In this document: piece after piece, positions 12,421 to 23,038 of the stretch | How positions within the stretch are numbered: the first letter of the stretch is position 1 | Layout: the number at the start of each line of letters is the position of its first letter | From: Vanessa cardui | Lineage: Eukaryota; Arthropoda; Insecta; Lepidoptera; Nymphalidae | Reading direction: 5' to 3' | Length of the DNA: 64,000 nt | Assembly (NCBI RefSeq): GCF_905220365.1 | Contig: NC_061143.1 | Coordinates: 3,658,001 to 3,722,000, forward strand | The notes under the pieces: generated by a model | Seen by the model: only the letters and a program-made list of their open reading frames with translations | Databases searched by the model: none | Told to the model about the DNA's origin: nothing | Made by a program: the position numbers and the translations under genes

Positions 12421-12692
12421 CCCGTGATAATAAATCAAGAATCGATCGATTTTTTCACGAGCTTAATTTGTCAAAAATATCCTGGAAAAACGTGCACGTT
12501 CTGAATGCATGCCTCAAATGTATCCAGCAACCCGTAACGGATCGGTTGAGTAGTTAGTCAAAGCATTACCAATAAACAAACAAACTCGGAAATACCAGTG
12601 TATATTTTCCAATGTAAAAAAAGCATTTAAACTATTTTTTAAATAAAATTAAAAGCAAGGTCGTGCAGGCGATCGCAATTTTCTCGAGTATA

Positions 12693-12920
12693 TATAAATA
12701 TGAGACAACATCACATACATTACTCTGATCCCAATGTAAGTAGCTGGAGCACTTGTTTTATGGAAATCAGAAGTAACGACGGTACCACAAACACCCAGAC
12801 CCAAGACAACATAGAAAACTAATGGTAATCTACATTGACTCGGCCGGGAATCGAACACGGGACCTCAAAGTGGTGTACCCATGAAAACCGGTGTACGCAC
12901 CACTCGATCATGGAGGTCGT
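12693..12920 (-). mobile_element. Family A tRNA-derived SINE
   Basis: Full-length reverse copy. TGAGACAACATCACATACAT marks the 3' end and ATGGAGGTCGT the 5' end. The B-box complement has one change (GGAATCGAACACG). Confidence 0.9.
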
Positions 12921-14269
12921 TCTAAGACCGTTTTACCTTAAAACACTTCAAATTCAATTAATTTCAAGTTACCCATTTCAAACGTAGATTCTGCCGAAAA
13001 TAACCTGAATTAGTAACTCTGTTCTAGTAATTTAATTACGCGGGAATATTCATTTGATACAATTGAATTATTATTTAACAAAACCTCCAAAAAGTTTGAA
13101 CCCAATGGGCTGAATGATTCGTGAAGGTAAAATAAATACACACAAAAATAGGCTTTATTATGTTATGAATAGGTGTTATAATGGATGGTATGTTGATAGT
13201 GGTAGGATATTTCTACATAAATATATGTGATAGAGATTATGAATTTACTTGTATACGACCTCCCTTATTAGAATTACAATAACACACAGCGTTATTAAGT
13301 TTCATATATTGTCAGTTGAGAAATGTCATTGGTTAAAAATCTGACAGTGTATGTTCCTTTGTGGAATGAGTCTCATGGTCTTTTGGTCTTGGGACAACGC
13401 CATCGCCAGACGTGCGTACTGACTGAGTCAGTAAACTCAGCATGGACGACAGAAGTGATCGTTTAGATGGCTATGTGATTCTGCGACATACCTATGCTTT
13501 TTTCAGTCGTGAGATTTTACTTTTAATATCCCGAAAAAATAGTCAACACTATCCCTGTTATCTTATTAAGAAGTCCACTAACACTTAATTCTAATTCCAT
13601 ATTCGGAGCGACCCAACGTCAAAGTATCTTTAAGCCAAATATTGCTTTGAATCGAACCTCCGTACTATCAATAGGATTTGTTTAAGTTCCTTTTCTAAGT
13701 ATTCGTGATATTGAGTTTTCGACTCACGACTCGCCAATAAGCGCAGATGGTACCATACGAATTGGCTTATCGAGTTATACCACAGGATAAAAGTTCCCCT
13801 AACTTCGGCCATTTTCACCTCGAATCATTCACGGTGAGCACAAAAAAATAATCAGAGGAATTTCGCCCTACAATACCATAGCTGACTAATAAGGTTATAA
13901 CTGTAATCGCTTGAACGGATTTCTGAGTACAAGTCTTCTATATTCACCTTTAAGGTAGACGAATTGTAATGAAGGAATATGGTCAGTATTACAGTAAATA
14001 TAAAGACTATGATCGTATGCATGGTTTGTGGTAAAGTATTTCGTTGACTGTACTTTAAACGATTGTAATGGGATACGTGACTTCATAGGAAGTTCAACGT
14101 GGATTTTAAAATAAATTTATTTTAAATTAAACTCGCGAACCGTCCTGGATTCGCACGGGTGGACATAAATATTTTTATATTATTATTTATTATATATTTT
14201 TGTTGTTTCGTTAAATATATTGAAATATATTTATTATTAAAATGAAAACTCCCTACCTGATTTTTCCGA
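12921..14269. other. Unique intron with one short ORF island
   Basis: No repeats recognised. A less AT-rich patch at about 13390-13490 holds TCAGTA (13428-13433) and an ATG at 13442 opening a 48-codon frame that begins MDDRSDRLDGYVILRH. It might be a chance frame or a small alternative exon, and I cannot assign it. Confidence 0.4.
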
Positions 14270-14462
14270 CATGTTTAACAATTGTCGTTCTATTTTAACT
14301 TATTTACATAAAAACCTTAATATATTATATACCTAAACCTTTCTCACGAATCACTCTGTCTATTAGTGAAAACCGCTTGAAAATCTGTTCAGTAGTTTTG
14401 GAGTTTATCGCAAACATACAGAGAGATAGACGCGGCTGGCGAACTTCGTTTTATAATATGGA
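14270..14462 (+). mobile_element. Family H repeat (variant)
   Basis: Contains TCACTCTGTCTATTAGTGAA, AATCTGTTCAGTAGTTTTGG and an end reading TTCGTTTTATAATATGG. This is the 3' tail of a short nonautonomous element. Confidence 0.7.
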
Positions 14463-14533
14463 TTGAAAGTGATTAAAATCACATTTGGTCTAGCAATTTT
14501 GAATAGTTCATATAATAGTAATTTTTATTATAT

Positions 14534-14784
14534 GACGACCTCCGTGGTCGAGTGGTGTGTACACCGGTTTTCATGGGTACGCCTCTCCGAGGTCCCGGGT
14601 TCGATTCCCGGCCGAGTCAATGTAGATTATCATTAGTTTTCTATGTTGTCTTGGGTCTGGGTGTTTGTGGTACCGTCGTTACTTCTGATTTCCATAACAC
14701 AAGTGCTTTAGCTACTTACATTGGGATCAAAGTAATGTATGTGATGTTGTCTCATATTTATAAAATTTATAAAAAAAAAAAATT
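14534..14784 (+). mobile_element. Family A tRNA-derived SINE (reference copy)
   Basis: The best-preserved member. The tRNA-like head has A-box TGGTCGAGTGG and B-box GGTTCGATTCC, followed by a non-tRNA body (TTTTCTATGTTGTCTTGGGT; CATAACACAAGTGCTTTAGC; ATTGGGATC) and an AT-rich tail with an A run. The boxes would make it RNA polymerase III-transcribed and mobilised by a LINE. Eight copies are in the window. The 96-residue open frame over it is not a gene. Confidence 0.92.
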
Positions 14785-14804
14785 AAGTTATCTTTTATTA
14801 AGAA

Positions 14805-15060
14805 CTAGCTGTGTCCGCGACCTTGTACGCCTTTTAAAGTAACAAAAAAAAATTAAATTGTAGCCTAAGTTTCTCCGTTATCAGTTATCTGCCAGTGAAA
14901 GTCCCGTTAATATCGGTCCAGCCGTTCCAGAGATTAGCCGGAACATACGGACAGACCGACAAAATTGTAAAAATTGGTATTTTGGTATGTGTACCGTGTA
15001 TAAATACATATGCATTGAGTAACAAAAGCTATTTTAATATTACAAACAGACACTACAATT
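14805..15060 (+). mobile_element. Family G LINE-tail-like repeat
   Basis: Has the diagnostic block CCAGCCGTTCCAGAGATTAG, then CCGGAACATACGGACAGACC, and a downstream ATTTTAATATTACAAACAGA block. Preceded by a CTAGCTGTGTCCGCGACC start. It recurs at 21640, 23655 and 55215. Confidence 0.75.
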
Positions 15061-15067
15061 TCATTTA

Positions 15068-15412
15068 ATGTATAGATTTGAGAAAGGACTCCATTCCAGA
15101 ATTCGCCAAGGGAAATACTTATTGTATTTACACCACCTAAGCGGCACCGAATTCATATTATTGAATGCTGAGTTGCTGACGTCATTCGTAGGGATGTCGT
15201 TTGTCGACCGCGCTCCGAATCACACATCCCTTCTTTCCCTACTTAAAGAAGCGATCTCCCAGGGGGCCCGTCTTAAGACGAAGTGTGACCCCTCGTCTAC
15301 CCTTTGCACGCCTAAGGCTTGTTATTCGGTGAAGCTGTGTATCAAGGTCATTAGGGCCAATAGCAATAAGGATTTCACATATTGTTTCTTACTAAGGCAC
15401 CGCCATCAGTAA
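15068..15412 (+). pseudogene. Unassigned 114-codon open frame, GC-rich
   Basis: The longest non-repeat open frame of the window, starting with an ATG and reading MYRFEKGLHSRIRQ at its N-terminus. It ends with a stop in a locally GC-rich block (15170-15480) that later contains GCGCCATCTAGCG, a motif also seen near 27331 in transposon-rich DNA. I recognise no domain. The Cys and Leu spacing suggests no fold, and no splice sites or polyadenylation signal stand out. The placement directly behind a family G tail suggests it is part of an old mobile element. A real small gene cannot be excluded. Confidence 0.25.
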
Positions 15413-15689
15413 ACAAAATACGTGGTCTTAATGCGGCCTAAGGGGGTATAAGGGTTATAACAGTCTCCTTGCTTGAGGGACATATAAGGTGTTTCGAAAC
15501 AGCGCCATCTAGCGTTGGACTACAATAACAAAAGAAGTATAAAAATATCTTCCATGAAAACACTTATGTTTATTTTGTAGTATTTAAAAACGACTACTCA
15601 TTTCAATGACAATATAAAACATAAATTTTTTCATATTTTCGAAGTTTGAACCTTGTGTGCTTTATATATAATTAATTCATTGGTAAAAA

Positions 15690-15968
15690 AAACATATTAT
15701 TCGATACAAGATTTTATAGATGATAAAAAAGCGTGGAGTTAATACCTGTTGACTTCCAAGCAGGATATATTAATTTAAATAATTGTATTAACTAAAATGA
15801 CTTTGTATTTTTTAAATGTTGAAATAGAGTAACTACTGATTTTCTTGCCGGTTCTTCTCGGTAGAATCTACTTTCCGAACCGGTGGTAGCTTTAATTAAT
15901 TGTAAAATGACGATTCAAAAGTGCTTGTAAAAGCCTACTTGAATATAGTTTATTTTGATTTTGATTTG
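15690..15968 (+). mobile_element. Family E LINE-tail-like repeat
   Basis: Well-preserved + copy: GATGATAAAAAAGCGTGGAG, GTTGACTTCCAAGCAGGATA, TTCTCGGTAGAATCTACTTT and an end of TTTTGATTTTGATT. Confidence 0.85.
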
Positions 15969-16237
15969 AAATCGTAATAGTTCAATAATAGATCTATAAT
16001 CTATAAATGTATTACCTACTCTACGATATACGTTGAATTTTAGCTGATGGTTTCAATAAATACAACGCTGAATGTTGTTTAATTTAATTTTTGATTTATA
16101 GTTTGACAGAAACATCAGCTTAGCTTTGTAAATCTGAATTTATTGTTTTTAATTATGATGTTGATTTTTGGGACCTGCTGCCAATAAATTTAATTTTGGA
16201 GCTGTATACAGTCTACCTAGACTACCCAGTCATTACG

Positions 16238-16375
16238 TATTCTACCGCTAAGTAGCCATAGCTGGTGTAGTTGGGTTTCCAAGTGAAGGATGAACTGGCC
16301 AGACTAACAGGCACAAGGGACATCTTTATTCCTAAGGTTGGTGGCGCATTAGTCTTGGAAGGAATTGTCAATATC
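16238..16375 (+). mobile_element. Family C repeat, diverged
   Basis: TTCTACCGCTAAGTAG, then AACAGGCACAAGGGACATC and AAGGTTGGTGGCGCATTAG. Both ends are eroded. Confidence 0.6.
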
Positions 16376-16970
16376 TAGTTCCAATATTTCCATAAATGAG
16401 GAATTATTACTTACTTTGGCTAGTTGCCTGCCTTATATGTTGCCTATATGTTAGAGATTAAGACTTCAACTATATTTTTATGTATAGAGTTGTAAGTTGT
16501 AACGCGCTGCAGCACAGCATGTCTTTGAACTGATCGCCATTAAAATTGGTATACATTGGCACAAATGTTTTTGAGCAGTGGTTACCAAGTTAGCTAATTT
16601 GTAAAACAGCTTATCAATTAAAATATTAAGAAACCAATGAAATATTTTTTTTACACAATGATTTAACAAACCGCAATAATCCGAATCCACTCCCAAAGGG
16701 TTTAGATACACCCTCCATTAAAAGGGATAAAGGAGTTAACCGCCAGATTAGTCGGGATGTGGATTCACGTATTAGGTTCTAATCCTCGTAATAATCCTAA
16801 TACTCTGTTAAATACTTTGCTCTGAATACGTGTTGATTAAGACAAAACGTTGCTCCTTTCATCGGAGGTTTAATTTGAAGGCTTTGTAAATACAATACAA
16901 TAATAAATGTGAAGGTAGCGCTTACAATGAGCTGCTGAATATACATTAAACTTATGCTAGATGATATTCG

Positions 16971-17230
16971 TAATGGCCCAGTGGTTACAGCGCGTGCAAC
17001 TTAACCGATGATTGTCGGTTCGAAAATTTTCTTGTACCTAATTTTAATTTGTTTCATATTTAAAGGTGTGAGATGAAAAAGATTGTGAGGCAACAAATGT
17101 GTCCAGTTTTAATGAATTTTATCTCATAAACCACCAACCCGCATTGGAGCAGCGTGGTTACATTATCTCCAAACTTTATCCTAAAACGGACGGAAAGCCA
17201 ATAATGGGACATTTGCTTTTACTTTACTAT
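16971..17230 (+). mobile_element. Family B SINE, diverged
   Basis: ATGGCCCAGTGGTTACAGCG head, CCAACCCGCATTGGAGCAGC body, and a TTTTACTTTACT tail. An old copy with many changes. Confidence 0.7.
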
Positions 17231-17474
17231 TCCTCACAGATCTTCTGTTATGAGTTTTCGTATTACGTAATACTACAGCGCGTTGCGAAGAATGTTTAAT
17301 TATATAATATTAATATATCAGTAAGCGCGTTTCGAATTTTCTCGCATTATATTTATGCTATAGACGACTATACAAATCTGAATTTAATTTTACCGTATAT
17401 ACTAGCTGTTGCCCGCGGGCTTGCTTACTTGGAAGTTGAGTATATTTAGAGATTAACTTAAAGTAGTAGTTGTA

Positions 17475-17566
17475 GTAGCTTCTCATAAGTTGTTTTTAAT
17501 TGACGATTCAAAAGGGTTTATAAAAGCCTACTCGGAAAAATTATGTTTTGATATTGATTTTTGATT
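17475..17566 (+). mobile_element. Family E fragment
   Basis: Only the 3' end: TTGACGATTCAAAAGGGTTT, then AAAAGCCTACTCGG and a TTTTGATATTGATT tail. A family B SINE abuts this tail. Confidence 0.65.
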
Positions 17567-17876
17567 GACGGAGTCGAGATGGCCCAGTGGTTAGAACGCG
17601 TGCATTTTAACCGATGATGGTTAAAACCCAGGCAAGCACCGCTGGTTCATGTGCTTAATTTGTCTTTATAATTTATCTCGTGCTCAGCGGTGAAGGAAAA
17701 CATCGTGAGGAAACCTGCCTGTGACAAATTTCATAGAAATTCTGCCACATGTGTATTCCACCAACCCGCATTGGAACAGCGTGGTGGAATATGTTCCAAG
17801 CCTTCTCCTCAAAGGGAGAGGAGGCCTTTAGCCCAGCAGTGGGAATTTACAGGCTGTTACTTTTACTTACTTTTTA
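17567..17876 (+). mobile_element. Family B tRNA-derived SINE
   Basis: Near-full-length copy, from GGAGTCGAGATGGCCCAGTG to GGGAATTTACAGGCTGTTAC. The B-box has a small deletion (GATGATGGTTAAAACC). The two overlapping open frames here belong to the SINE. Confidence 0.9.
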
Positions 17877-18325
17877 TACCATATTGGTGTGTAAGTTAGA
17901 GTGCAATACCCATCGATGCTTAAACACGTATCCCAAAAATAAATAGTCATGCTTTTAACTTAAAAAAAGACTAACTATCTAAAACTATCAGTCCCTATTT
18001 TACCCCCTTAGAGGTATAATTTACAAAATTCCTTCCTTAGTGGGTGTCTCAAAAAAAAAAACAATCCTATTTACTAAGTTATATGGTCCTAATTATAACA
18101 GTCAGTCAGGAGAAGTTACTTTATGAGTCTAGACTAAATTAATTAAAACAACAGCTGAATAAAATATTCTGATTTTATTTGTATTTTCGGATTTTATTCT
18201 AAACGTTTTGACGACAGAAGCAACGGCTTTTAATTATGTTAAATAAAGATTTCGATTTCGATAATGACTAGGTATGAACATAGTCTTCTATTTTCCAATA
18301 GTGTTAGTTTTATCACTACATATAA

Positions 18326-18480
18326 TAAAAAAAAGTCTCCCGGCTGCGTCTGTCTATCTGTATGTTCGCGAAATCTAAAACTGCTGAGCGGATTTTCATG
18401 CGGTTTTCACTAATAGACAGAGGGATCCATGAGTAAGGTTTTGTGTAAATAAGTCAGAATAGAACGACGATTGTTAGACA
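18326..18480 (-). mobile_element. Family H repeat (variant)
   Basis: Reverse copy with GTCTCCCGGCTGCGTCTGTC, GCGGATTTTCATGCGGTTTT and an ACTAATAGACAGAGGGATCC block. Confidence 0.7.
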
Positions 18481-18485
18481 TTCAC

Positions 18486-18736
18486 TTGGTGGTAGGGCTT
18501 TGTGCAAGCCCGCCTGGGTAGGTACCACCCACTCAGCAGATATTCTACCGCTAAACAATAGTACGCAGTACTGTTGTGTTCCGGTTGAAGGGTGAGTGAG
18601 TCATAGTAACCACAAGCACAAGGGACATAGCATTAGTTCCCAAGGTTGGTGGTGCATTGGCGATGTAAGGAATACTTAATATTTCTTACAGCGTCATCAG
18701 GTGGCCCATATACACGTCCGCCAACCTATTCCGTGA
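18486..18736 (+). mobile_element. Family C repeat with a microhomology deletion
   Basis: Complete at both ends (GGTGGTAGGGCTTTGTGCAA to CCGCCAACCTATT) but missing about 30 bases. CAGCGTCAT runs straight into CAGGTGGCCC, and the CAT at the junction occurs at both ends of the lost piece in other copies. Confidence 0.85.
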
Positions 18737-19142
18737 AAAAAATGTCAAAAATAAATGAGGAATAGGTAAAAATATTTTAAAAAAAATCTTATGACCATTC
18801 GCGCGAAGTCGTGACGTCTCGCTAGTGTCGAATAAAGATTTGAGTGCCGTTAGTCATTAACGGCTATGAACATAGTCTTCTATCTTCCAATAGTGTGTTT
18901 TATACCCTTATAGATTCAAGTTGCCGTCATTTTGTATTCGCTTTAAGAGGATAAATGGTTGCATTCCTATACAGAACTAGTGTTGTTTAACACAAAACTA
19001 TCGATAAGATTGAAAGAAATAGATATGTACTCAGGTACTCCCGCCCCACTGTTCTGTGTTGTATATGAATACAGACGCATACATAGAATGTTTCTTATAC
19101 TAGTCTATCAATGTTGTTGTCTGAAGCGGATCACTGACTTGT

Positions 19143-19350
19143 ACTTGGTGGCGTGTGTCTCGGTAGGTAGAACCCACTCATCTTATATTCTACCACAAAA
19201 CAGTAATTAGTATTGTTTTGTTTTGGTTTGAAGAGTGCTTGTGGCCGTTTAAAGCACAAGGAATAAAACATCTTAGTTGTTTTGACGATGTAAGGAATGG
19301 CTTTTTCCTACAATTTCTATATTCGATGGTGACCACTTATCACCACGTGG
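19143..19350 (+). mobile_element. Family C repeat, diverged
   Basis: CTTGGTGGCGTGTGTCTCGG, ACCCACTCATCTTATATTCT and GATGTAAGGAATGG in family order. The 83-residue open frame overlapping it is not a gene. Confidence 0.7.
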
Positions 19351-19477
19351 TTAAAGAACGTCATTTGAATACATTGTAACATATTGGATAGTTTTCTTTC
19401 GTCTATAAATCAGCATTCCAAACAGTTCGTCGACTACAGCGATCCTTAATTCACTACTTGTCGATAATTAACATAAC

Positions 19478-19548
19478 ATTGTCTATTGGTGATGGTGACG
19501 TCTTACCATCAGGTGGCCCGTCCGCCATCCTATACCATAAAAAATACA
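19478..19548 (+). mobile_element. Family C 3' fragment
   Basis: ACATTGTCTATTGGTGATGG, then TTACCATCAGGTGGCCC. Confidence 0.65.
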
Positions 19549-19746
19549 CGCATGAATCACTATGAACCTCCGTGTAACCTTAATAATATAGAAGTTTCAA
19601 CAAACCATTAAATTAGACCACGATTGAACGCTGTTCGGTATGTTACACACATATATCAGTCGTTATATGACACGCTCACGTTACCTTAGGTTACGATGCC
19701 ATGTCAGTCACCAGCTTTATATCGTCACTGCGAATGATATCTAAAC

Positions 19747-19925
19747 GTTAGAACTAGCGCGCACTGGTAACTTTTGTCACGGTGACTGTTTCGTCACTCT
19801 TGTCAAATCCGTTACGACGTGACAATTGGGTGAAATTTTGTCTGCATCTGTACATATTCACGGGCTTGACAAGAGTGACGAAACAGTCACCGTAACAAAA
19901 ATCACCAGTGCGCGCTAGTGCTAAC
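19747..19925. mobile_element. Foldback element with 60-bp arms
   Basis: The arms 19747-19806 and 19866-19925 are near-perfect reverse complements over about 60 bases (shared GTGACGAAACAGTCACCG, TTGACAAGAGTGACG and GCGCGC-containing outer part). They flank a 59-base loop. This is a short nonautonomous terminal-inverted-repeat (foldback/MITE) element. No transposase is present and the target duplication is not obvious. Confidence 0.8.
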
Positions 19926-19968
19926 TGAGCACTTCGTAACGCAAGTCACGCTCATACGAGTATATAGT

Positions 19969-20128
19969 ACACTAGTAATCGCCCGCGACTTCATTCCCGT
20001 TTTAGGGTGTTGATTGTCGTTTGGCAAAAAAAAGTAGCCTATATGTCCTTTCTTGGAATTCAAGTTTGCTTCAGACAGACAGATAGATGGGCAGAGTTAC
20101 TTTCACATTTATAATATTATAGTCTATA
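19969..20128 (+). mobile_element. Family F repeat with internal deletion
   Basis: ATCGCCCGCGACTTCATTCC start, GTCCTTTCTTGGAATTCAAG middle, ACTTTCACATTTATAATATT end. The CATCAAATTCGG block is missing. Confidence 0.75.
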
Positions 20129-20134
20129 TTATTA

Positions 20135-20390
20135 TAATATTATTATATTATCAACCCGACCCGACTTCGCACGGGTGCAATGATATGACATCACAGTAGA
20201 AACTTCTAAATGTATTAGTGTTTCTGTACTCAATTGTTCATGTATTATACATAAAAACTTTCTTCTCAAATCACTCTATCTATTAAGAAGAACCGCATCA
20301 AAATCCGTTGCGTAGTTTTAAAGATTTAAGTGTACATAGAGATATAGGGACAGAGAGAGCGACTTTATTTTATACTATGTAGTGATAACG
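20135..20390 (+). mobile_element. Family H repeat
   Basis: CCCGACCCGACTTCGCACGG start, ACCGCATCAAAATCCGTTGC middle, GCGACTTTATTTTATACTAT end. Near full length. Confidence 0.8.
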
Positions 20391-20454
20391 CACAACGTTC
20401 CTAGTAGTTACGTTACGATATTTAAGGTGACATAGCTTCATAAAATCGCATCAA

Positions 20455-20548
20455 ATATCGATATATCGATATCGATTTCGTGTTCAGTTCATGTAGTTAA
20501 TTTTCGTTAGTCAAAACGATATATTCGCCTGTAGTCGTGCTAGTAAGC
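20455..20548 (+). promoter_or_regulatory. Candidate internal promoter: ATCGAT cluster plus initiator
   Basis: In a roughly 300-bp stretch without repeats, 20455-20476 is a run of overlapping ATATCGAT units (DRE/BEAF-like). It is followed at 20484-20489 by TCAGTT, a match to the arthropod initiator, and at 20543 by GTAAGC, a plausible splice donor. A noncoding first exon of about 55-60 bases would fit. It lies 2.5 kb upstream of the first exon seen. The promoter role is inference. Confidence 0.3.
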
Positions 20549-20698
20549 TGCAGTACGCGGTAATCTACTCGCAGCATCGACACACTGAGCTAAACGGATT
20601 TTCCATATTGCGTTCGTACTTTTAAACGAATTATAGTTGAATAAATAATATATATACAGAGGCGGATTTACAAATCGGCCGCTAGTAGGCTAGTAGGC

Positions 20699-20998
20699 TA
20701 TTTGGTTGGTAGGGCTTTGTGCAAGCCTCTCTGGGTAGGTAACACCCACTCATCAGCTATTCTACTGCCAAATAACAGTACTCAGTATTGTTGTGTTCCG
20801 GTTTGAAGGGTGAGTGAGCCAGTGCAACTACAGGTACAAGGGATATAACATCTTAATTCCCAAGGTTGGTGGTACATTGTCGATTTAAGGAATGGTAAAT
20901 ATTTATAATAATTCTTACAGCAACATTGTCCATAGGTGATGGTGACCACTGAACATCAAGTGGCCCATTTGCTCGTCCGCCAACCCATACAAAAAAAA
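20699..20998 (+). mobile_element. Family C repeat, full length
   Basis: Runs from TGGTTGGTAGGGCTTTGTGC to GCTCGTCCGCCAACCCATAC plus an A run. It has an extra ATAATA-type expansion before TTCTTACAGC. Confidence 0.9.
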
Positions 20999-21639
20999 GG
21001 TTCAATTTTTGCCGCACCTACTTTTTTTTTGCAACATTTATGATTTGTATTTTATCGTCCTCATCACATCGGGATTTTTTCCGTTACTAGTATGATTATA
21101 AACTAGGTGATATTTCTGTCAGTTACTAGATTATTTTTCCAACCCGCTATTTTGTGACAAGTATAAGGATTACGGACGTAATGTGTATACATATAAGTAT
21201 GCGATTTTTTTTTAACTCCTGTAAGATAATTAATTGTAACAAATTTTGGCTAAATTTTGCCGCCTCTCAAAATCTGCTGCCCTAAAGTCCAACCTACTTA
21301 GCCTATTGGTAAATACACCTTTCCAATCATAACAGGAAAAAACCAAATAATCTTTAGACAACAAATTGACGCGATACCATTGGTCGAGAGCTTGATTACA
21401 CGGACAAAAAATTGGAAATTTTGGAAGTAAAATTTGAAAATGCACAATGAGTTATTAGCAAATCGCATGAAATACGTGAATTTATAGTTTGTTTATGTAT
21501 TTCCTTCTTCCATTGGAATAGGGTATACATATAGTAAATAACGTTTTATATATCTGTATAACATACCTAGTATAAAAACGTCTATATCTGCCTATATTTT
21601 TAATTTAACATTTGTTCTTATAAGATTTTCAATTCTGAT

Positions 21640-21800
21640 TTTTTTATTGTTATTGAATTTAACAAAAACTGTGAAAGCCTCGCCAAAACCTGTCCAGCCG
21701 TTCCAAAGATTAGCCGGAACAAACGGACGCACAAAAATTGTAAAAAAAATGTTATTTTGACAGCTTTTATTTTAATATTACAAACAGACACTCTCTTCTT
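21640..21800 (+). mobile_element. Family G repeat
   Basis: TGTCCAGCCGTTCCAAAGAT, TAGCCGGAACAAACGGACGC and an end of ATTTTAATATTACAAACAGA. About 170 bp downstream, near 21968, is an AACCGACTTCTGAAAAAAGG relic of another family seen again at 43549. Confidence 0.75.
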
Positions 21801-22139
21801 CTTCGATTATTATATATTACATAGATATATATATTATATTAATCGTGTTATTTCCATTTCGTATGACAGAAAACGTCTTGAGTATTTCGTTAATACGAAG
21901 GTTGATTGACAATGTATAAACGTGAGCGTGCTTTCAAACTTTATTGACACGAGAGAAACATAGTTTAACCGACTTCTGAAAAAAGGTGATTATGAGTTTG
22001 ACATGTTTGTATGTAATGTTGTTGGTATTGAAATATATTTGAGTATGACGATCCATTTAAGCTTCCCAGCACGTGTGCTTAATTGCGTAAGTGTGTGTTT
22101 GTATGTTTGTCCATATACTTTTCTAAATATATCTATAAA

Positions 22140-22310
22140 TGTCTGCTTGTTTGTAATATAACCAAACTACTGAATCTAATTTGATGAAATTTGTTAGATC
22201 ATCAAATTAGGTTCAGTAGTAATGAAAGGACATATGACTACTTTTATGCGTAAAACCTATCGACCATCCCCTAAAACGCGCGCGAGGTCGCGCGTGATAA
22301 CTAGTACTAA
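22140..22310 (-). mobile_element. Family F repeat with foldback rearrangement
   Basis: The 3' part reads the family in reverse (AAAACGCGCGCGAGGTCGCG near its end). The segments 22167-22187 and 22199-22219 are inverted copies of the same 21 bases (one mismatch) around an 11-base loop, so part of the element is present in both orientations, as in twin-primed LINE insertions. Confidence 0.6.
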
Positions 22311-22747
22311 ATAAATTAGTGGAATAAATATCGGATACAACTCACGCGTTATACATTGTGACTAGAGTAGTGCTGTGACACCCACAGAAGTATCGATAAC
22401 GATTTTATAAAGTTAGTCAAATTCAAACGAGGCAAAGTTTAACAAAGCATACCAGACAGTTAGACCATATACATATATATGTAGCTGGTAATTTATGCGC
22501 ATAGAACTTCGTTCCAACAAAATTGTTGAACTGGAAGTCGATAAAGTTAGGAATATTTTGCGCCTCAGTTATCCGTTACGCTGATTGGATACTCATATGG
22601 GACTGTGGGACATCTGACCCACTGATCCACTGACTGATTGACTGATTCCCCTAGACATTTATTTAGAATTGGAAAGGCACTTACGACCTTTCGAATGGAA
22701 ATACTAAATAACCTAATACTAACAAAAGTAACTAAGTAAGCTGTTTG

Positions 22748-22806
22748 GTGAAGAATATCTAATGAGTGGTACCTACCCAGACACGCTTGCACTAAGTCCT
22801 ACCATT
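22748..22806 (-). mobile_element. Family C 5' fragment
   Basis: ATGAGTGGTACCTACCCAGA, then CGCTTGCAC and GTCCTACCA, the reverse of the family start. It ends 230 bp before the first exon. Confidence 0.65.
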
Positions 22807-23038
22807 AATTCAGTTGATGATGATAATGAGCATGATAATTTTATTAGTGGTGTTTTTATTGGTGGTGATTGGTAACTACTGAAATTTTGTTGGTAGTAAA
22901 GTTGAAAGTTGAAAGCTGAAATTTTGTTAATGGTACTACTTTCCTGGTGGTTTACCTTGTATATAATTTTGTTGAATGATGATTGAAGTGTGCGTCACAA
23001 TTTCCTTGTTAATAACTTACTTTCTTTGGTTGTTGCAG

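Larger units (their letters stand above)
1..23038 (+). other. Dys: Dystrophin upstream intron (3' part)
   Basis: Intronic sequence running in from the left edge to the AG at 23037-23038. The acceptor has the branch-like segment TAATAACTTAC followed by a T-rich tract. Open frames in it are short and match repeats or are AT-rich. One could hide a small exon or an isoform promoter, and candidates are listed separately. Repeats, a sequence gap and a foldback element occupy a large share. Stretches at 1129-1906, 6776-7690 and 16376-16970 show nothing recognisable beyond a scrap of family H near 1256-1312. Confidence 0.8.

Noticed and set aside
14534..14620. tRNA gene suggested by A- and B-box matches
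   Set aside because: The same head recurs eight times with the same non-tRNA body, and several heads are truncated, so it is a SINE. The same reasoning applies to the family B heads.
14552..14842. 96-codon ORF
   Set aside because: It lies across a family A SINE and its tail; similar frames recur over other copies (35168, 23000, 36216).
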